The position numbers and the translations under genes are program-made. Under the pieces are notes generated by a model. It made no database searches, had not been told where the DNA came from, and saw only the letters and a list, made by a program, of their open reading frames with translations. 64,000 nucleotides of DNA from an uncultured Sphingomonadales bacterium (lineage in GTDB: Bacteria; Pseudomonadota; Alphaproteobacteria; Sphingomonadales; Sphingomonadaceae), in assembly GCA_903821605.1 (NCBI GenBank), contig CAIJLZ010000007.1:62001-126000 (forward strand), read 5' to 3'. Positions 48,915 through 58,376 of this stretch are shown here, piece by piece (position 1 is the stretch's first letter; each line of letters begins with the position of its first letter).

Positions 48915-50723
48915 ATGAAGACAGCCCTGTCCCTTGGCGCGCTGGCGCTGGCGCTTGCTTGTTCGCCGGCCCTGTCGGCGTCCGGCCCGACCGCCGCCGA
49001 TGCCGATGGTTTTGTGGTGCAGGCTGAGAAGGAGATGGCCGAATTCACCGTGCTGTCGGGCACGGCGCAATGGGTCAACAGCACCTATATCACCGACGAT
49101 ACCGATGCGCTCGCGGCCTATTTCGGGACGATCGGCACCGATATGGGCGTCCGCTTTGCCAAACAGGCCGCGACCTATGACAATGTGCCTGGTCTGTCCT
49201 ATGACGCGCGGCGCAAGCTTGACTTCATGAAGCAGGGTCTCGTCCTGCCGGCGCCATCGACCGAGGGTGCGGCGGCGGAACTCAACGCCATCGCGACGCG
49301 GCTCCAGTCCGAATATGGCAAGGGCAAGGGCACGCTCGACGGCAAGGAGGTCAACGGCTCCGACATTGAACAGCAGATGGGCGAGCTGCGCGACCCGACG
49401 AAACTGGCCGAAATGTGGATGAGCTGGCACGACAATGTCGGCAAGCCGATGAAGGGCGATTATGCCCGGCTGGTCGAGATTGCCAATCAGGGCGCGCGTG
49501 AATTGGGCTATAAGGATCTGGGCGCGATGTGGCGCTCCGGCTATGACATGCCGCCCGATGATTTCGCCAAGTTGATGGACAAGCTCTGGTCGCAGGTGAA
49601 GCCGCTCTATGACCAGTTGCATTGCTACACCCGGTCCAAGCTCAATGCGAAATATGGCGCGGCGGTGCAGCCAACGACCGGCCCGATCCGGGCTGATCTG
49701 CTTGGCAATATGTGGGCGCAGGAATGGGGCGAGATTTATGACGTCGTCGCCCCGCTGGGGTCGGGCGATATCGGCTATGACGTGACCGAATTGCTTAAGG
49801 CCAAAGCCTATGAGCCGCTCAAAATGGTGCGGGCAGGCGAGGGTTTCTTCTCATCGCTCGGGTTCGATCCGCTGCCGGCCAGCTTCTGGCAGCGCAGCCA
49901 GTTCACCAAGCCCGCCGACCGCGAGGTGGTCTGCCATGCGTCGGCTTGGGACATTGATACCAAGGACGATTTGCGCATCAAGATGTGCACCAAGGTCAAT
50001 GGTGGCGACTTTGTCACCATCCATCACGAACTTGGCCATAATTATTATCAGCGCGCCTATAACCGCCAACCCTTCAGCTATCAGAATGGCGCGAATGATG
50101 GCTTTCACGAGGCAATCGGGGATACCATCGCGCTGTCGATCACGCCGGATTATCTGGTGAAGATCGGGCTGCTCGATCCGGCCAAGGTGCCATCGGCCGA
50201 TAAGGACACCGGGTTGCTGCTGCGGCAGGCGATGGACAAGGTGGCGTTCCTGCCCTTTGGCCTGCTCGTCGACAAATGGCGCTGGGGTGTGTTCGAGGGC
50301 AGTATCTCGACCGCCGATTATTCCAAGGGTTGGGACGCGCTGCGCCTGCAATATCAAGGCATCGTGCCACCGGGCCCGCGTCCGGCGGATGCGTTCGATC
50401 CCGGCGCGAAATACCATATTCCGGGCAACACGCCCTATGCTCGCTATTTCCTCGCGCGCATCCTGCAGTTCCAATTCTACAAGGCGGCGTGCGATATTTC
50501 CGGCTGGAAGGGGCCGCTCCACCGTTGCTCTTTCTATGGCAACAAGGAGGTCGGCAAGCGGCTGAACGCGATGCTGGAAATGGGCGCCAGCCGCCCTTGG
50601 CCTGAGGCGCTGGCCGCCTTTACCGGCAGCAAGGAAATCGACGGCAAGGCGATGCTCGCCTATTTTGCGCCGCTGATGACGTGGCTCAAGACGCAAAACA
50701 AGGGCCAGCAATGCGGCTGGTAA
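48915..50723 (+). CDS. Peptidase family M2 (angiotensin-converting-enzyme-like) dipeptidyl carboxypeptidase
   Basis: The 602-residue protein has a signal peptide ([22 protein letters not shown]), an N-terminal region with [13 protein letters not shown] (the M2 hallmark), and the zinc site HELGH at 371-375 followed by [13 protein letters not shown], which supplies the third ligand Glu. It matches the single-domain bacterial homologs of ACE, as in Xanthomonas and Shewanella. It should be periplasmic and remove C-terminal dipeptides. The physiological substrate is unknown. A large, structured gap follows. Confidence 0.92.
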   Translation: MKTALSLGALALALACSPALSASGPTAADADGFVVQAEKEMAEFTVLSGTAQWVNSTYITDDTDALAAYFGTIGTDMGVRFAKQAATYDNVPGLSYDARRKLDFMKQGLVLPAPSTEGAAAELNAIATRLQSEYGKGKGTLDGKEVNGSDIEQQMGELRDPTKLAEMWMSWHDNVGKPMKGDYARLVEIANQGARELGYKDLGAMWRSGYDMPPDDFAKLMDKLWSQVKPLYDQLHCYTRSKLNAKYGAAVQPTTGPIRADLLGNMWAQEWGEIYDVVAPLGSGDIGYDVTELLKAKAYEPLKMVRAGEGFFSSLGFDPLPASFWQRSQFTKPADREVVCHASAWDIDTKDDLRIKMCTKVNGGDFVTIHHELGHNYYQRAYNRQPFSYQNGANDGFHEAIGDTIALSITPDYLVKIGLLDPAKVPSADKDTGLLLRQAMDKVAFLPFGLLVDKWRWGVFEGSISTADYSKGWDALRLQYQGIVPPGPRPADAFDPGAKYHIPGNTPYARYFLARILQFQFYKAACDISGWKGPLHRCSFYGNKEVGKRLNAMLEMGASRPWPEALAAFTGSKEIDGKAMLAYFAPLMTWLKTQNKGQQCGW

Positions 50724-50737
50724 GGCCCTAGGCGGCG

Positions 50738-50783
50738 GGGTTGGGGGCCTGTTTGTGCAGGCGCCCCGCTCCCGCCCCAACCC
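50738..50783. other. Compound hairpin downstream of the M2 peptidase
   Basis: GGGTTGGGG (50738-50746) pairs with CCCCAACCC (50775-50783) and GCCTG (50747-50751) with CAGGC (50758-50762). There is no T tract, so a terminator function is uncertain. Confidence 0.5.
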
Positions 50784-50853
50784 GCGCGACATCGGTTGAT
50801 CCGCGGGGTGAATGAAGCGACGTAGGTTGTTCAGTGTAAGGTAGCGTAAACTC

Positions 50854-52362
50854 ATGGCAGCACAGGCGGAAACGCTGGCGTTTCTTGGGCTGGAGGCCCG
50901 GCCGGTTGAGGTGCAGGTGCAACTGCTCTCCGGCGTTCCCGCCTTCATTGTTGTCGGCCTGCCCGATAAGGCGGTCGGCGAAAGCCGTGAACGGGTGCGC
51001 GCCGCATTGGCCTCCATTGGTCTTGCCCTGCCGCCACGGCGGATCACCGTCAACCTCTCCCCCGCCGATCTGCCCAAGGAAGGCTCGCATTACGATTTGC
51101 CGATTGCGCTGGCGTTGTTGGCGGCCATGGGGGTGGTCGATGCCGAGATGCTGGCGGGCTATGTTGCGCTGGGTGAGCTCAGCCTTGATGGGCGTATTTC
51201 CGGGGCGCCGGGTGTGTTGCTCGCGGCGCTTCATGCGGCAGAGCGTGACAAGGGGTTGGTCTGCCCGGCGGCGCAGGGGACGGAGGCGGTCTGGGCCGGG
51301 TCAATCGAGGTGCTGGCCGCGCCTGATCTGCTCACCCTTATCAATCATTTCAAGGGCAGCAGCCTCTTGCCCGCCCCCGTCCCCGGCACAATCGAGCCGC
51401 CGCTCCCCGGTCCCGATCTGAAACAGGTCAAGGGACAGGAGACGGCCAAGCGCGCGCTCGAAATTGCGGCAGCCGGGGGGCATAATTTGCTGATGATCGG
51501 TCCGCCCGGCGCGGGCAAGTCGCTGATGGCGTCATGCCTGCCGGGCATCCTCCCCGATTTGGCCCCAGCCGAGGCGCTGGAGGTCTCGATGGTCGCCTCG
51601 GTCGCGGGCGAGCTGGAGGGCGGGCGGCTGATCCGCCAGCGACCCTATCGCGCGCCGCATCACAGTGCGTCGATGCCCGCGCTGGTCGGCGGCGGGCTTA
51701 AGGTCCGGCCCGGTGAAATCAGCCTTGCCCATCTCGGCGTATTGTTCCTTGATGAACTGCCCGAATTCCAGCGTGTGGTGCTCGATTCCCTGCGCCAGCC
51801 GCTGGAAACCGGCAAGATCATGGTCGCGCGGGCCAATGCCCATGTCACCTTTCCGGCGCGGGTCCAGTTGATCGCGGCGATGAATCCTTGTCGCTGCGGC
51901 CATCTTGCCGATCCGGCGCTCGCCTGTTCGCGTGCCCCGCGCTGTGCGGCTGATTATCAGGCGCGCGTATCGGGGCCGTTGCTGGATCGCATTGATCTCC
52001 ATGTCGAGGTGCAGGGCGTGACGGCGGCGGATCTGGTGCTGCCACCTCCGCGTGAAGGGTCAGCCGAAGTGGCTGCCCGGGTCGCCGCCGCGCGGGCACT
52101 TCAGACGGCGCGCTATGCCGGCCAGGGCGCGCGCACCAATGCCGAGGCGGATGGTGAATTGCTCGATTCGGTCGCGACGCCGGATGAGGTGGGGCGGAAA
52201 TTGCTGGCGCAGGCGGCGGAGGCGATGAAACTGACGGCGCGCGGCTATCATCGCCTGTTGCGCGTCGCACGTACCATTGCCGATCTTGCCGGGGCGGAGC
52301 GGGTCGGGCGCATTCATGTGGCGGAAGCCTTGAGCTATCGCCGCCAGCCGCCGCGCAATTGA
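50854..52362 (+). CDS. YifB/ComM-type Mg-chelatase-like AAA+ ATPase
   Basis: The 502-residue protein starts with an Lon-like fold domain (LGLEARPVEVQVQ, ITVNLSPADLPKEGS), has Walker A GPPGAGKS with Lys222, Walker B LFLDELPEF, and a C-terminal zinc-type segment MNPCRCGHLADP followed by the Mg-chelatase domain. ComM in other bacteria is a hexameric helicase that promotes branch migration during transformation. No other competence genes are nearby. It is convergent with dnaE2. Confidence 0.9.
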   Translation: MAAQAETLAFLGLEARPVEVQVQLLSGVPAFIVVGLPDKAVGESRERVRAALASIGLALPPRRITVNLSPADLPKEGSHYDLPIALALLAAMGVVDAEMLAGYVALGELSLDGRISGAPGVLLAALHAAERDKGLVCPAAQGTEAVWAGSIEVLAAPDLLTLINHFKGSSLLPAPVPGTIEPPLPGPDLKQVKGQETAKRALEIAAAGGHNLLMIGPPGAGKSLMASCLPGILPDLAPAEALEVSMVASVAGELEGGRLIRQRPYRAPHHSASMPALVGGGLKVRPGEISLAHLGVLFLDELPEFQRVVLDSLRQPLETGKIMVARANAHVTFPARVQLIAAMNPCRCGHLADPALACSRAPRCAADYQARVSGPLLDRIDLHVEVQGVTAADLVLPPPREGSAEVAARVAAARALQTARYAGQGARTNAEADGELLDSVATPDEVGRKLLAQAAEAMKLTARGYHRLLRVARTIADLAGAERVGRIHVAEALSYRRQPPRN

Positions 52363-52377
52363 CCGTCCTCCCCCCGC

Positions 52378-55300
52378 CTAATGAAAATCGCGGGATGGCG
52401 GCAGGACGCGCACATCGCGCGGATGGCTGGCGCGCAATGGCGGGGCGTTGCCATGGGTCTCTGACAGACCGTGAAGCAGTGATGTCCGGTCGATGAGGCG
52501 ATGGGCGAGCACATGGATAATGCCCTCGGGGCTTTTCTGCACCTCGCCGATCACCTCCATCAACCGCGCTGCCATAACGGCCCGGCGGTCACGTTCGAAG
52601 GTGCGGGCCCACATGATGATGTTGACGACGCCGGTCTCGTCCTCAAGCGTGACGAAGATCGCCTTGCCATTGCCGGGCCGCTGGCGGACCAGCACCACGC
52701 CGGCGGTGCGGACCAGCTTTCCGTTGCGCATTCCCGCGATGGCGGCGGCGCTCGCGATTCCCTCTTCTTCCAGTCGTGCGCGCAGGAACTGGAGCGGATG
52801 CGCCTTGAGCGATAGCCGCACCGTCTGATAATCCGCCACCACCTGTTCCGGCAGCGCCATGGCGGGGAGGTGGGCATCGGGTTCTTCGCCCAATTCGCGG
52901 GCGCGGGCAGCGGCGAATAGTGGCAGCTCATCGGGCGGGGTGCGGCGCACCTCCCACAGGGCCGCGCGCCGGTCCGTCCCCAAAGAGCGCATCGCATCGG
53001 CATCTGCCAACAGCCGCAGCGCGCGCGACGGCAGCCGGGCATCGCGCGCGAGTTGCTCGATCGAGGCGAAGGGCCGGGCGGCCATGATCGCTTCGGCCCA
53101 TATCCGGCGGAAGCCATCAATCTGCCGGAAACCGAGCCGCAACCCCATTGTCCCGCCTTCCAGCTTATTGTCCCAATCGCTGGCGTTGACGTCGACCGGG
53201 TGGACGGCGACCCGATGCTCACGCGCATCGCGGACGATCTGCGCCGGCGCATAAAATCCCATGGGCTGGGCATTGAGCAATGCCGCGGCGAAGATCGCGG
53301 GGTAATGATATTTCAGCCAGGATGACACCCAGACCAGTCGGGCAAAGGCGATGGCGTGGCTTTCGGGGAAGCCGTAGCTGCCGAAGCCTTCGATCTGCTG
53401 GAAGCAGCGCTGGGCGAATTCTGCCTGATAGCCGCGCGCCACCATGCCGCCGACCAGCTTGTCGCGGAAATGTTGAATCTGGCCCAGATTGCGGAAGGTC
53501 GCCATGGCGCGGCGCAACTGGTTGGATTCGGATGGGGTGAAACCGGCGGCGGCGATGGCGAGTTTCATCGCCTGTTCCTGAAACAGCGGCACGCCCAGCG
53601 TCTTGCCGAGCACCTCGCGCAATTCATTTGGATCATGCGGCGGGGCGGGTGAGGGGAATTCGACCGGCTCGCGCCCTTGGCGGCGACGAAGATAGGGATG
53701 CACCATGTCCCCCTGAATCGGCCCCGGTCGGACAATCGCGACCTGAATCGCGAGATCGTAGAAATTGCGTGGGCGCAGCCGGGGCAGCATGTTGATCTGC
53801 GCCCGGCTTTCGATCTGGAATACGCCGATGCTGTCGCCCCGGCAGAGCATGTCGAACACGGCCTCGTCCGCGTCGGGGATCGTGTCGAGCCGCAGCAGGG
53901 CGCCCGCAGGGGCGGGAAGCGCCGCGATCATCTCGAATGCCTTGCGGATGCAGCTTAACATACCAAGCGCGAGAATATCGACCTTCATCAGGCCGAGCGC
54001 ATCGATATCGTCCTTGTCCCATTCGATGAAGGTTCGCCCCTCCATCGCGCCATGGTGGATGGGGACCGTTTCGTCGAGCCGGTCCTCGGTCAGCACGAAG
54101 CCGCCGACATGCTGTGACAGATGGCGGGGGAAATGCAGCAACCGGCCAACCAGTGACACCAGCCGGGCAATCTCGGGATTGGCAGGGTCAAAGCCCGCCT
54201 GCACCAGATAGGTGTCGGATCGGCTATGCCCGTCTTGATCTTCGCCGGGGCGAAAGGCCGCACCATGGCTGCCCCAGACGGTGCCAGCTAGACGCGCGGT
54301 CACATCCTCGCTCATCCCCAGCGCTTTGCCGACCTCGCGCACGGTGCTGCGCGGGCGGTAATGGATCACGGTCGCGACGATCCCGGCCCGGTCGCGGCTA
54401 TAGCGCTGGTAGATATATTGCATCACCTCTTCGCGCCGCTCATGTTCGAAATCGACGTCGATATCGGGCGGCTCCTTGCGCTCTTCCGACATGAAGCGGG
54501 AGAAGAGCAGCCGGTGCCGCGCCGGATCGACCGCGGTGATCCCCAGCACGAAACACACCGCTGAATTGGCCGCCGAGCCGCGCCCTTGGCACAGGATGCC
54601 GCGCCCCTGTGCAAAGGCGACGATATCATGGACGGTGAGGAAATAGGCGGCATAGCCGAGCCGCCCGATCACCTTCAGCTCCTCGTCAAGCAGTTGCTGC
54701 ATGTCCGCGGGCACCGCAGCGGGCCAGCGCCGGTCGGCGTGTTGGCGGACCAGTTCGGCCAGCCAGTCCTGCGGCGAATAGCCGGGTGGGATCGGCTCAT
54801 GGGGATATTCATACCGTAGTTCGCCGAGATCAAAGCGGATCAGCGCGAGCGCGTCGAGGCTCGCCGCCACGGCATCTGGCGCATCGGCGAACAGCCGGGC
54901 GATTTCCTCGGGCGGCTTGAGATGGCGTTCGGCATGGGGGGCGAGCATGCGCCCCGCATCCCGGATCGTCACCTTGTCGCGGATGCAGGCGAGGATATCG
55001 TGCAGCACCTTTTGTGCGGGTATCGCAAACAGCGCATCATTGGTGGCGAGCAACCGCACGCCTGCGGCATCGGCCAGTTCTTGCCACCGGGCGAGCCGGC
55101 GGCGATCTGGGCCATTGCGGTGCATTGCGACGCCGAGGAACAGCGGCTGGCCGGTCGCCCGCAATGACGCGAGCAGGGCGGGCAGCATGGCCTCTTCGCG
55201 GCGGCGGGCGGGCGCCATCACGATCAGCAGCAAGCCCTTGGCATATTCAAGGAGATCGGCCAGATGGAGGAGACAGCCGCCTTTTTCCGTGCGCAGATTG

Positions 55301-55617
55301 CCGATCGAGAGCAGTCGGGTCAGCCGCCCCCAGCCGCGCCGGTCCATGGGATAGGCGATGATGTCGGGTGTCCCGTCCGCAAACACCAGCCGCGCGCCGG
55401 TGACGAGCCGAAAATGACTTGCCCGCCCCTGTTCGCGCGCCGCGTTGAGGGCGGCCCACGCCCGGACTACGCCCGCCACCGTGTTGCGGTCGGCGATGCC
55501 AAGGCCTGACAGGCCAAGCGCGAGCGCCCGGTCGATCATCTCGCCCGGATGCGCCGCGCCGGTCAGGAACGAGAAATTGGTCGCGGCGGCGAGTTCGGCA
55601 AAGCCGGGACCGGTCAT
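52378..55617 (-). CDS. dnaE2: Error-prone DNA polymerase III alpha-like subunit DnaE2 (ImuC)
   Basis: The 1079-residue polymerase makes translesion synthesis in the SOS response. The PHP domain begins FAELAAATNFSFLTGAAHP. The palm carries PDIDVDFEHERREEV, near residue 385, with the catalytic aspartates. The C-terminal OB domain GVVLVRQRPGNGKAIFVTLED is followed by the short tail typical of DnaE2. Its ATG overlaps the imuB stop by 4 bases, so the genes are translated together. It lacks the tau-binding end of DnaE1. Confidence 0.95.
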   Translation of the reverse strand: MTGPGFAELAAATNFSFLTGAAHPGEMIDRALALGLSGLGIADRNTVAGVVRAWAALNAAREQGRASHFRLVTGARLVFADGTPDIIAYPMDRRGWGRLTRLLSIGNLRTEKGGCLLHLADLLEYAKGLLLIVMAPARRREEAMLPALLASLRATGQPLFLGVAMHRNGPDRRRLARWQELADAAGVRLLATNDALFAIPAQKVLHDILACIRDKVTIRDAGRMLAPHAERHLKPPEEIARLFADAPDAVAASLDALALIRFDLGELRYEYPHEPIPPGYSPQDWLAELVRQHADRRWPAAVPADMQQLLDEELKVIGRLGYAAYFLTVHDIVAFAQGRGILCQGRGSAANSAVCFVLGITAVDPARHRLLFSRFMSEERKEPPDIDVDFEHERREEVMQYIYQRYSRDRAGIVATVIHYRPRSTVREVGKALGMSEDVTARLAGTVWGSHGAAFRPGEDQDGHSRSDTYLVQAGFDPANPEIARLVSLVGRLLHFPRHLSQHVGGFVLTEDRLDETVPIHHGAMEGRTFIEWDKDDIDALGLMKVDILALGMLSCIRKAFEMIAALPAPAGALLRLDTIPDADEAVFDMLCRGDSIGVFQIESRAQINMLPRLRPRNFYDLAIQVAIVRPGPIQGDMVHPYLRRRQGREPVEFPSPAPPHDPNELREVLGKTLGVPLFQEQAMKLAIAAAGFTPSESNQLRRAMATFRNLGQIQHFRDKLVGGMVARGYQAEFAQRCFQQIEGFGSYGFPESHAIAFARLVWVSSWLKYHYPAIFAAALLNAQPMGFYAPAQIVRDAREHRVAVHPVDVNASDWDNKLEGGTMGLRLGFRQIDGFRRIWAEAIMAARPFASIEQLARDARLPSRALRLLADADAMRSLGTDRRAALWEVRRTPPDELPLFAAARARELGEEPDAHLPAMALPEQVVADYQTVRLSLKAHPLQFLRARLEEEGIASAAAIAGMRNGKLVRTAGVVLVRQRPGNGKAIFVTLEDETGVVNIIMWARTFERDRRAVMAARLMEVIGEVQKSPEGIIHVLAHRLIDRTSLLHGLSETHGNAPPLRASHPRDVRVLPPSRDFH

Positions 55618-57155
55618 GCGAAAATGCCGTGCATATACCAGTCGGGATCGACCTTCTCGCTGCCATAGAGGCCGTGGCGGAACAGCCAGAAGCGGCGGCC
55701 ATGGGCATCTTCGATCCGGTAATAGTCACGGCTCAGGCCATGACGGCCGGGTTCATGGCCATGTTGCCGCTGCCACCATTCGGGCGCGATCCGTTCTGGC
55801 CCTTCATAACGCAGCACATGGTGCAGCCGTCGCCGCCAGCGGAAGCGCAGTGGTGGGCCATCGGGTACGGCGGCGATGACATCCACCCGCTGCGGCGGAT
55901 CGAACAGGTGGAGCGGGCGCAATGGCGGCTCGCCCGGTTCCGGTTCGGACCAGCGTTGCGGGAGCGGCGGGTCGATTGCGCTCAGTTCGAACGCGGCCTG
56001 TTCGGGAATGTAGCTGTCACCCGATGCGAAGCGGGTGATGCGGTCGCGCCCGAAACGGTTGGCCAGCCGCCCGACCAATGTGGCCAGTGGCTGATCGGTT
56101 GCGCTGCCGCCATTCAGGTCGAGCTGGGTGCTGGCCAAAGGCTCGGCATGGTCGACCGCCAGCCGGATCATGTCATAGCCGAAGCCGGGATCAAGCGGAT
56201 CGTTCAGGCTGCCGAGTTTTTCGCGGAACAGCCGCATCAGCAGCACGGGGTCGCGGCTGGGGGTGGCGGTTTCGATCATGATCCGGGCGACATGGCCGTC
56301 GCTGCGGAACAGGCTGGCCGTCAGCCGCCGCGCCCCGAGCGCCCGTTCGCGCAGGGTCGTGCAGGCCAGTTCTGCCAGTTCCCCGATCACGCCGAACGCG
56401 CTATCGACATGGTTGAGCGGTTCGGCGAAGCGGGCTTCTTCGTGCACAGCGGGGAGGCTGCGATGCGGCGTGATGCGGCCATCGATTTCGCCCAGCAACC
56501 GGGCGAGCCGGTCGGTCATCCCTTCCCCGAAGCGCGCCGCCAGCGCCGTGCGGGGCCGGTCGGCAAGGTCACCAATGGTGCGCAATCCCGCCCGACGCAG
56601 GGCGAGATGATCTTCCCCGCCGATGGCCAGCGCCTCGACGGGGAGCAGGCGAACATCATCGTCCGCCTCGCCATGCCGCGCCAGCGCCAGTGCCGCTTCG
56701 GGCGTATCGGCGAGTGCGAGTTGCGCTGTCAGGCCGAAGCGGGCGAGGCGGGCGGCGAGATCGTCGCGCAACCGTGTCTCATCATGCCCGAAGAAATGGG
56801 TGCAGCCCGCAATGTCGATCACCAGCCCATATGGTGGGGCGGGGGCGACGGCGGGGCTATAGACTTCACACGCCATCACCAGCCAGTCGAGCAGCACCGC
56901 ATCCGCTGTGGGGGCATGATCAAGGACCACTAGGTCCGGCACCCGCGCCCGGGCATCGGCCAGCGCCCGGCCGGGGACCAGCCCCAATGCGGCCGCGGCC
57001 TTGTTGGTCGCGGCAAGCACCATTCGGCCCCGGTCCCGGGCAATCAGGGCAAAGGGTGTGTCATCCGCCAAGTTGCCGAGCCGGCGGATCCGTTCGCTCG
57101 GCAACCAGGGCAGCCATGCCGCCAGATAGCGGCGTGTCGTGAAAGGCTTGTGCAT
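55614..57155 (-). CDS. imuB: ImuB, inactive Y-family polymerase of the mutasome
   Basis: The 513-residue protein opens RRYLAAWLPWLPSERIRR, where active Y polymerases have the DxD metal motif, so it is a catalytically dead hub. Y-family fingers and little-finger regions are recognisable; STQLDLNGG near residue 345 resembles a beta-clamp-binding motif with Asn where Phe is usual. It ends WYMHGIFA, as in other ImuB proteins. The ATG at 57155 lies inside imuA, an overlap of 95 bases. Next on the strand is dnaE2. Confidence 0.93.
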   Translation of the reverse strand: MHKPFTTRRYLAAWLPWLPSERIRRLGNLADDTPFALIARDRGRMVLAATNKAAAALGLVPGRALADARARVPDLVVLDHAPTADAVLLDWLVMACEVYSPAVAPAPPYGLVIDIAGCTHFFGHDETRLRDDLAARLARFGLTAQLALADTPEAALALARHGEADDDVRLLPVEALAIGGEDHLALRRAGLRTIGDLADRPRTALAARFGEGMTDRLARLLGEIDGRITPHRSLPAVHEEARFAEPLNHVDSAFGVIGELAELACTTLRERALGARRLTASLFRSDGHVARIMIETATPSRDPVLLMRLFREKLGSLNDPLDPGFGYDMIRLAVDHAEPLASTQLDLNGGSATDQPLATLVGRLANRFGRDRITRFASGDSYIPEQAAFELSAIDPPLPQRWSEPEPGEPPLRPLHLFDPPQRVDVIAAVPDGPPLRFRWRRRLHHVLRYEGPERIAPEWWQRQHGHEPGRHGLSRDYYRIEDAHGRRFWLFRHGLYGSEKVDPDWYMHGIFA

Positions 57156-57813
57156 CACGGTCCCATTCCAGCCGGTATTGCATCCCTGCCGGTCCACCGC
57201 GCAGGCGGAGCAGGGTGACATCGAAACAAGGGGTGCCGGGGGCCTGTGCCGCCAGCGGGCGTGAGGGCGCCGCCGCCACTTGCCAGCGGCTCCAGCAGGC
57301 GCTCGGGCTAGGCGTGGCATCTAGTCGCAGCACCAGCACCAGCGCGCCCGATTGGGCGGCGGCGAGCGACAGGCGGCGGCTGGCGGTCAGGTCGAGCGCC
57401 TTGGGGCGACCGGCCAGTTCGATCACCACCGCGCCCACGCCCCCGGTGCGGGCGATATCGGCCCCGGCGCGCAACACCGCGACCGGATCAGGTAATTGCG
57501 CCTGCATCAATTGGGCGGGATCAATGCCGAGTTCGGCGAGGCCCGGCGCATAGAGACGACCATGGCGGCGCAGACTGGCCTGTTCACGGACCCAGAAGAG
57601 CGGGCGGTCGCGACCCGGCCGGTGACGCCAGCCAAGCAACAGCGCAAAGGCAGCCGCCGCGCCCTCTTCGATCTCATCTGCGGCAAAGATCTCGTGCAGC
57701 GCGGCCGGGGCGATGCTGCGTTCCCACGGCATCTCCCCGGCGCGGCACGCGGTCGGCTCGCCTGTCCCGGTCGCCAGTGCCGCCCGGTGCGAATCAAGAG
57801 AGATAATGTTCAT
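57061..57813 (-). CDS. imuA: ImuA, SOS mutasome RecA-like accessory protein
   Basis: The 250-residue protein has the RecA/SulA-like fold of ImuA, with MPWERSIAPAALHEIFAAD-like N-terminal part, FALLLGWRHR, and LEWDRDAQAFHDTP near the end. The first Met (57813) is on top of the LexA box, so a start at the internal Met28 (57732), which begins the conserved part, is possible. It is the first gene of the imuA-imuB-dnaE2 operon, which raises mutation after DNA damage. Confidence 0.9.
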   Translation of the reverse strand: MNIISLDSHRAALATGTGEPTACRAGEMPWERSIAPAALHEIFAADEIEEGAAAAFALLLGWRHRPGRDRPLFWVREQASLRRHGRLYAPGLAELGIDPAQLMQAQLPDPVAVLRAGADIARTGGVGAVVIELAGRPKALDLTASRRLSLAAAQSGALVLVLRLDATPSPSACWSRWQVAAAPSRPLAAQAPGTPCFDVTLLRLRGGPAGMQYRLEWDRDAQAFHDTPLSGGMAALVAERTDPPARQLGG

Positions 57814-57822
57814 GATTTGTTC
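57808..57822. promoter_or_regulatory. LexA box (alphaproteobacterial type) at the imuA start
   Basis: GTTC-ATGATTT-GTTC is an exact match to the GTTC-N7-GTTC consensus of alphaproteobacterial LexA. The box covers the putative imuA start codon (57811-57813), so the cassette should be SOS-induced. Confidence 0.88.
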
Positions 57823-57904
57823 TTTTCGTGCTTTTGCTGCTGGGCGTCAAGCGACGAGAAGGGGGGGGCAGGGAGAGGGACGCAGGCGATGCGCGTCGAC
57901 ATGG

Positions 57905-57966
57905 ATTCCTGCGGGCGCAGGAATAGGGTCAAGGGCACCCACCCTGTACTCCTGCGCATGCAGGAG
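57905..57966. repeat. Pair of REP-like hairpins
   Basis: ATTCCTGCG-GG-CGCAGGAAT (57905-57924) and CTCCTGC-GCAT-GCAGGAG (57949-57966) lie 24 bases apart and share the TCCTGCG core. They fill most of the 170-base gap between imuA and the PhnA gene and look like a dispersed intergenic repeat of sphingomonads. Confidence 0.65.
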
Positions 57967-57983
57967 CCCAGAGTGGCGAGGGT

Positions 57984-58295
57984 TCAGCGCTTCTTGAGAA
58001 ACTCGGTGCGCAAGACGAGGCCCTTGATGCCGTCGGTCCGGCAATCAACCTCTTCCGGGTTGGCGGTGAGGCGGATGTTCTTCACGACCATGCCGCGCTT
58101 CAGCGTCTGGCCTGCGCCCTTGACCTTCAGGTCCTTGATCAGGATGACGCTGTCGCCGTCCTGCAATGGTGTGCCATTGCTATCGACGACTTCAAGGCCG
58201 GTACCGGCGCTGGCCGCGCGGTCGCGGGCTTCGGCAGCGGAAATCCATTCGCCGCTGGCTTCGTCATAGACATATTCGTCGTCCTGATCGCTCAT
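57984..58295 (-). CDS. PhnA/YjdM domain protein, without zinc ribbon
   Basis: The 103-residue protein has the PhnA C-terminal domain (LQDGDSVILIKDLKVKG, LKRGMVVKNIRLT, IKGLVLRTEFLKK), but the N terminus (MSDQDDEYVYDEASGEW) lacks the CPxC zinc ribbon of E. coli PhnA. The name is historical; a role in phosphonate use is doubtful. It lies 81 bases downstream of mmsB, in the same direction. Confidence 0.8.
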   Translation of the reverse strand: MSDQDDEYVYDEASGEWISAAEARDRAASAGTGLEVVDSNGTPLQDGDSVILIKDLKVKGAGQTLKRGMVVKNIRLTANPEEVDCRTDGIKGLVLRTEFLKKR

Positions 58296-58376
58296 CGCAT
58301 CATCCTTGTGGGAAAAGAAAAGGGCAGGGCCGCGCCTTAGCACAACCCCGCCCGAATGCCATGATGAAGCGTGGTC

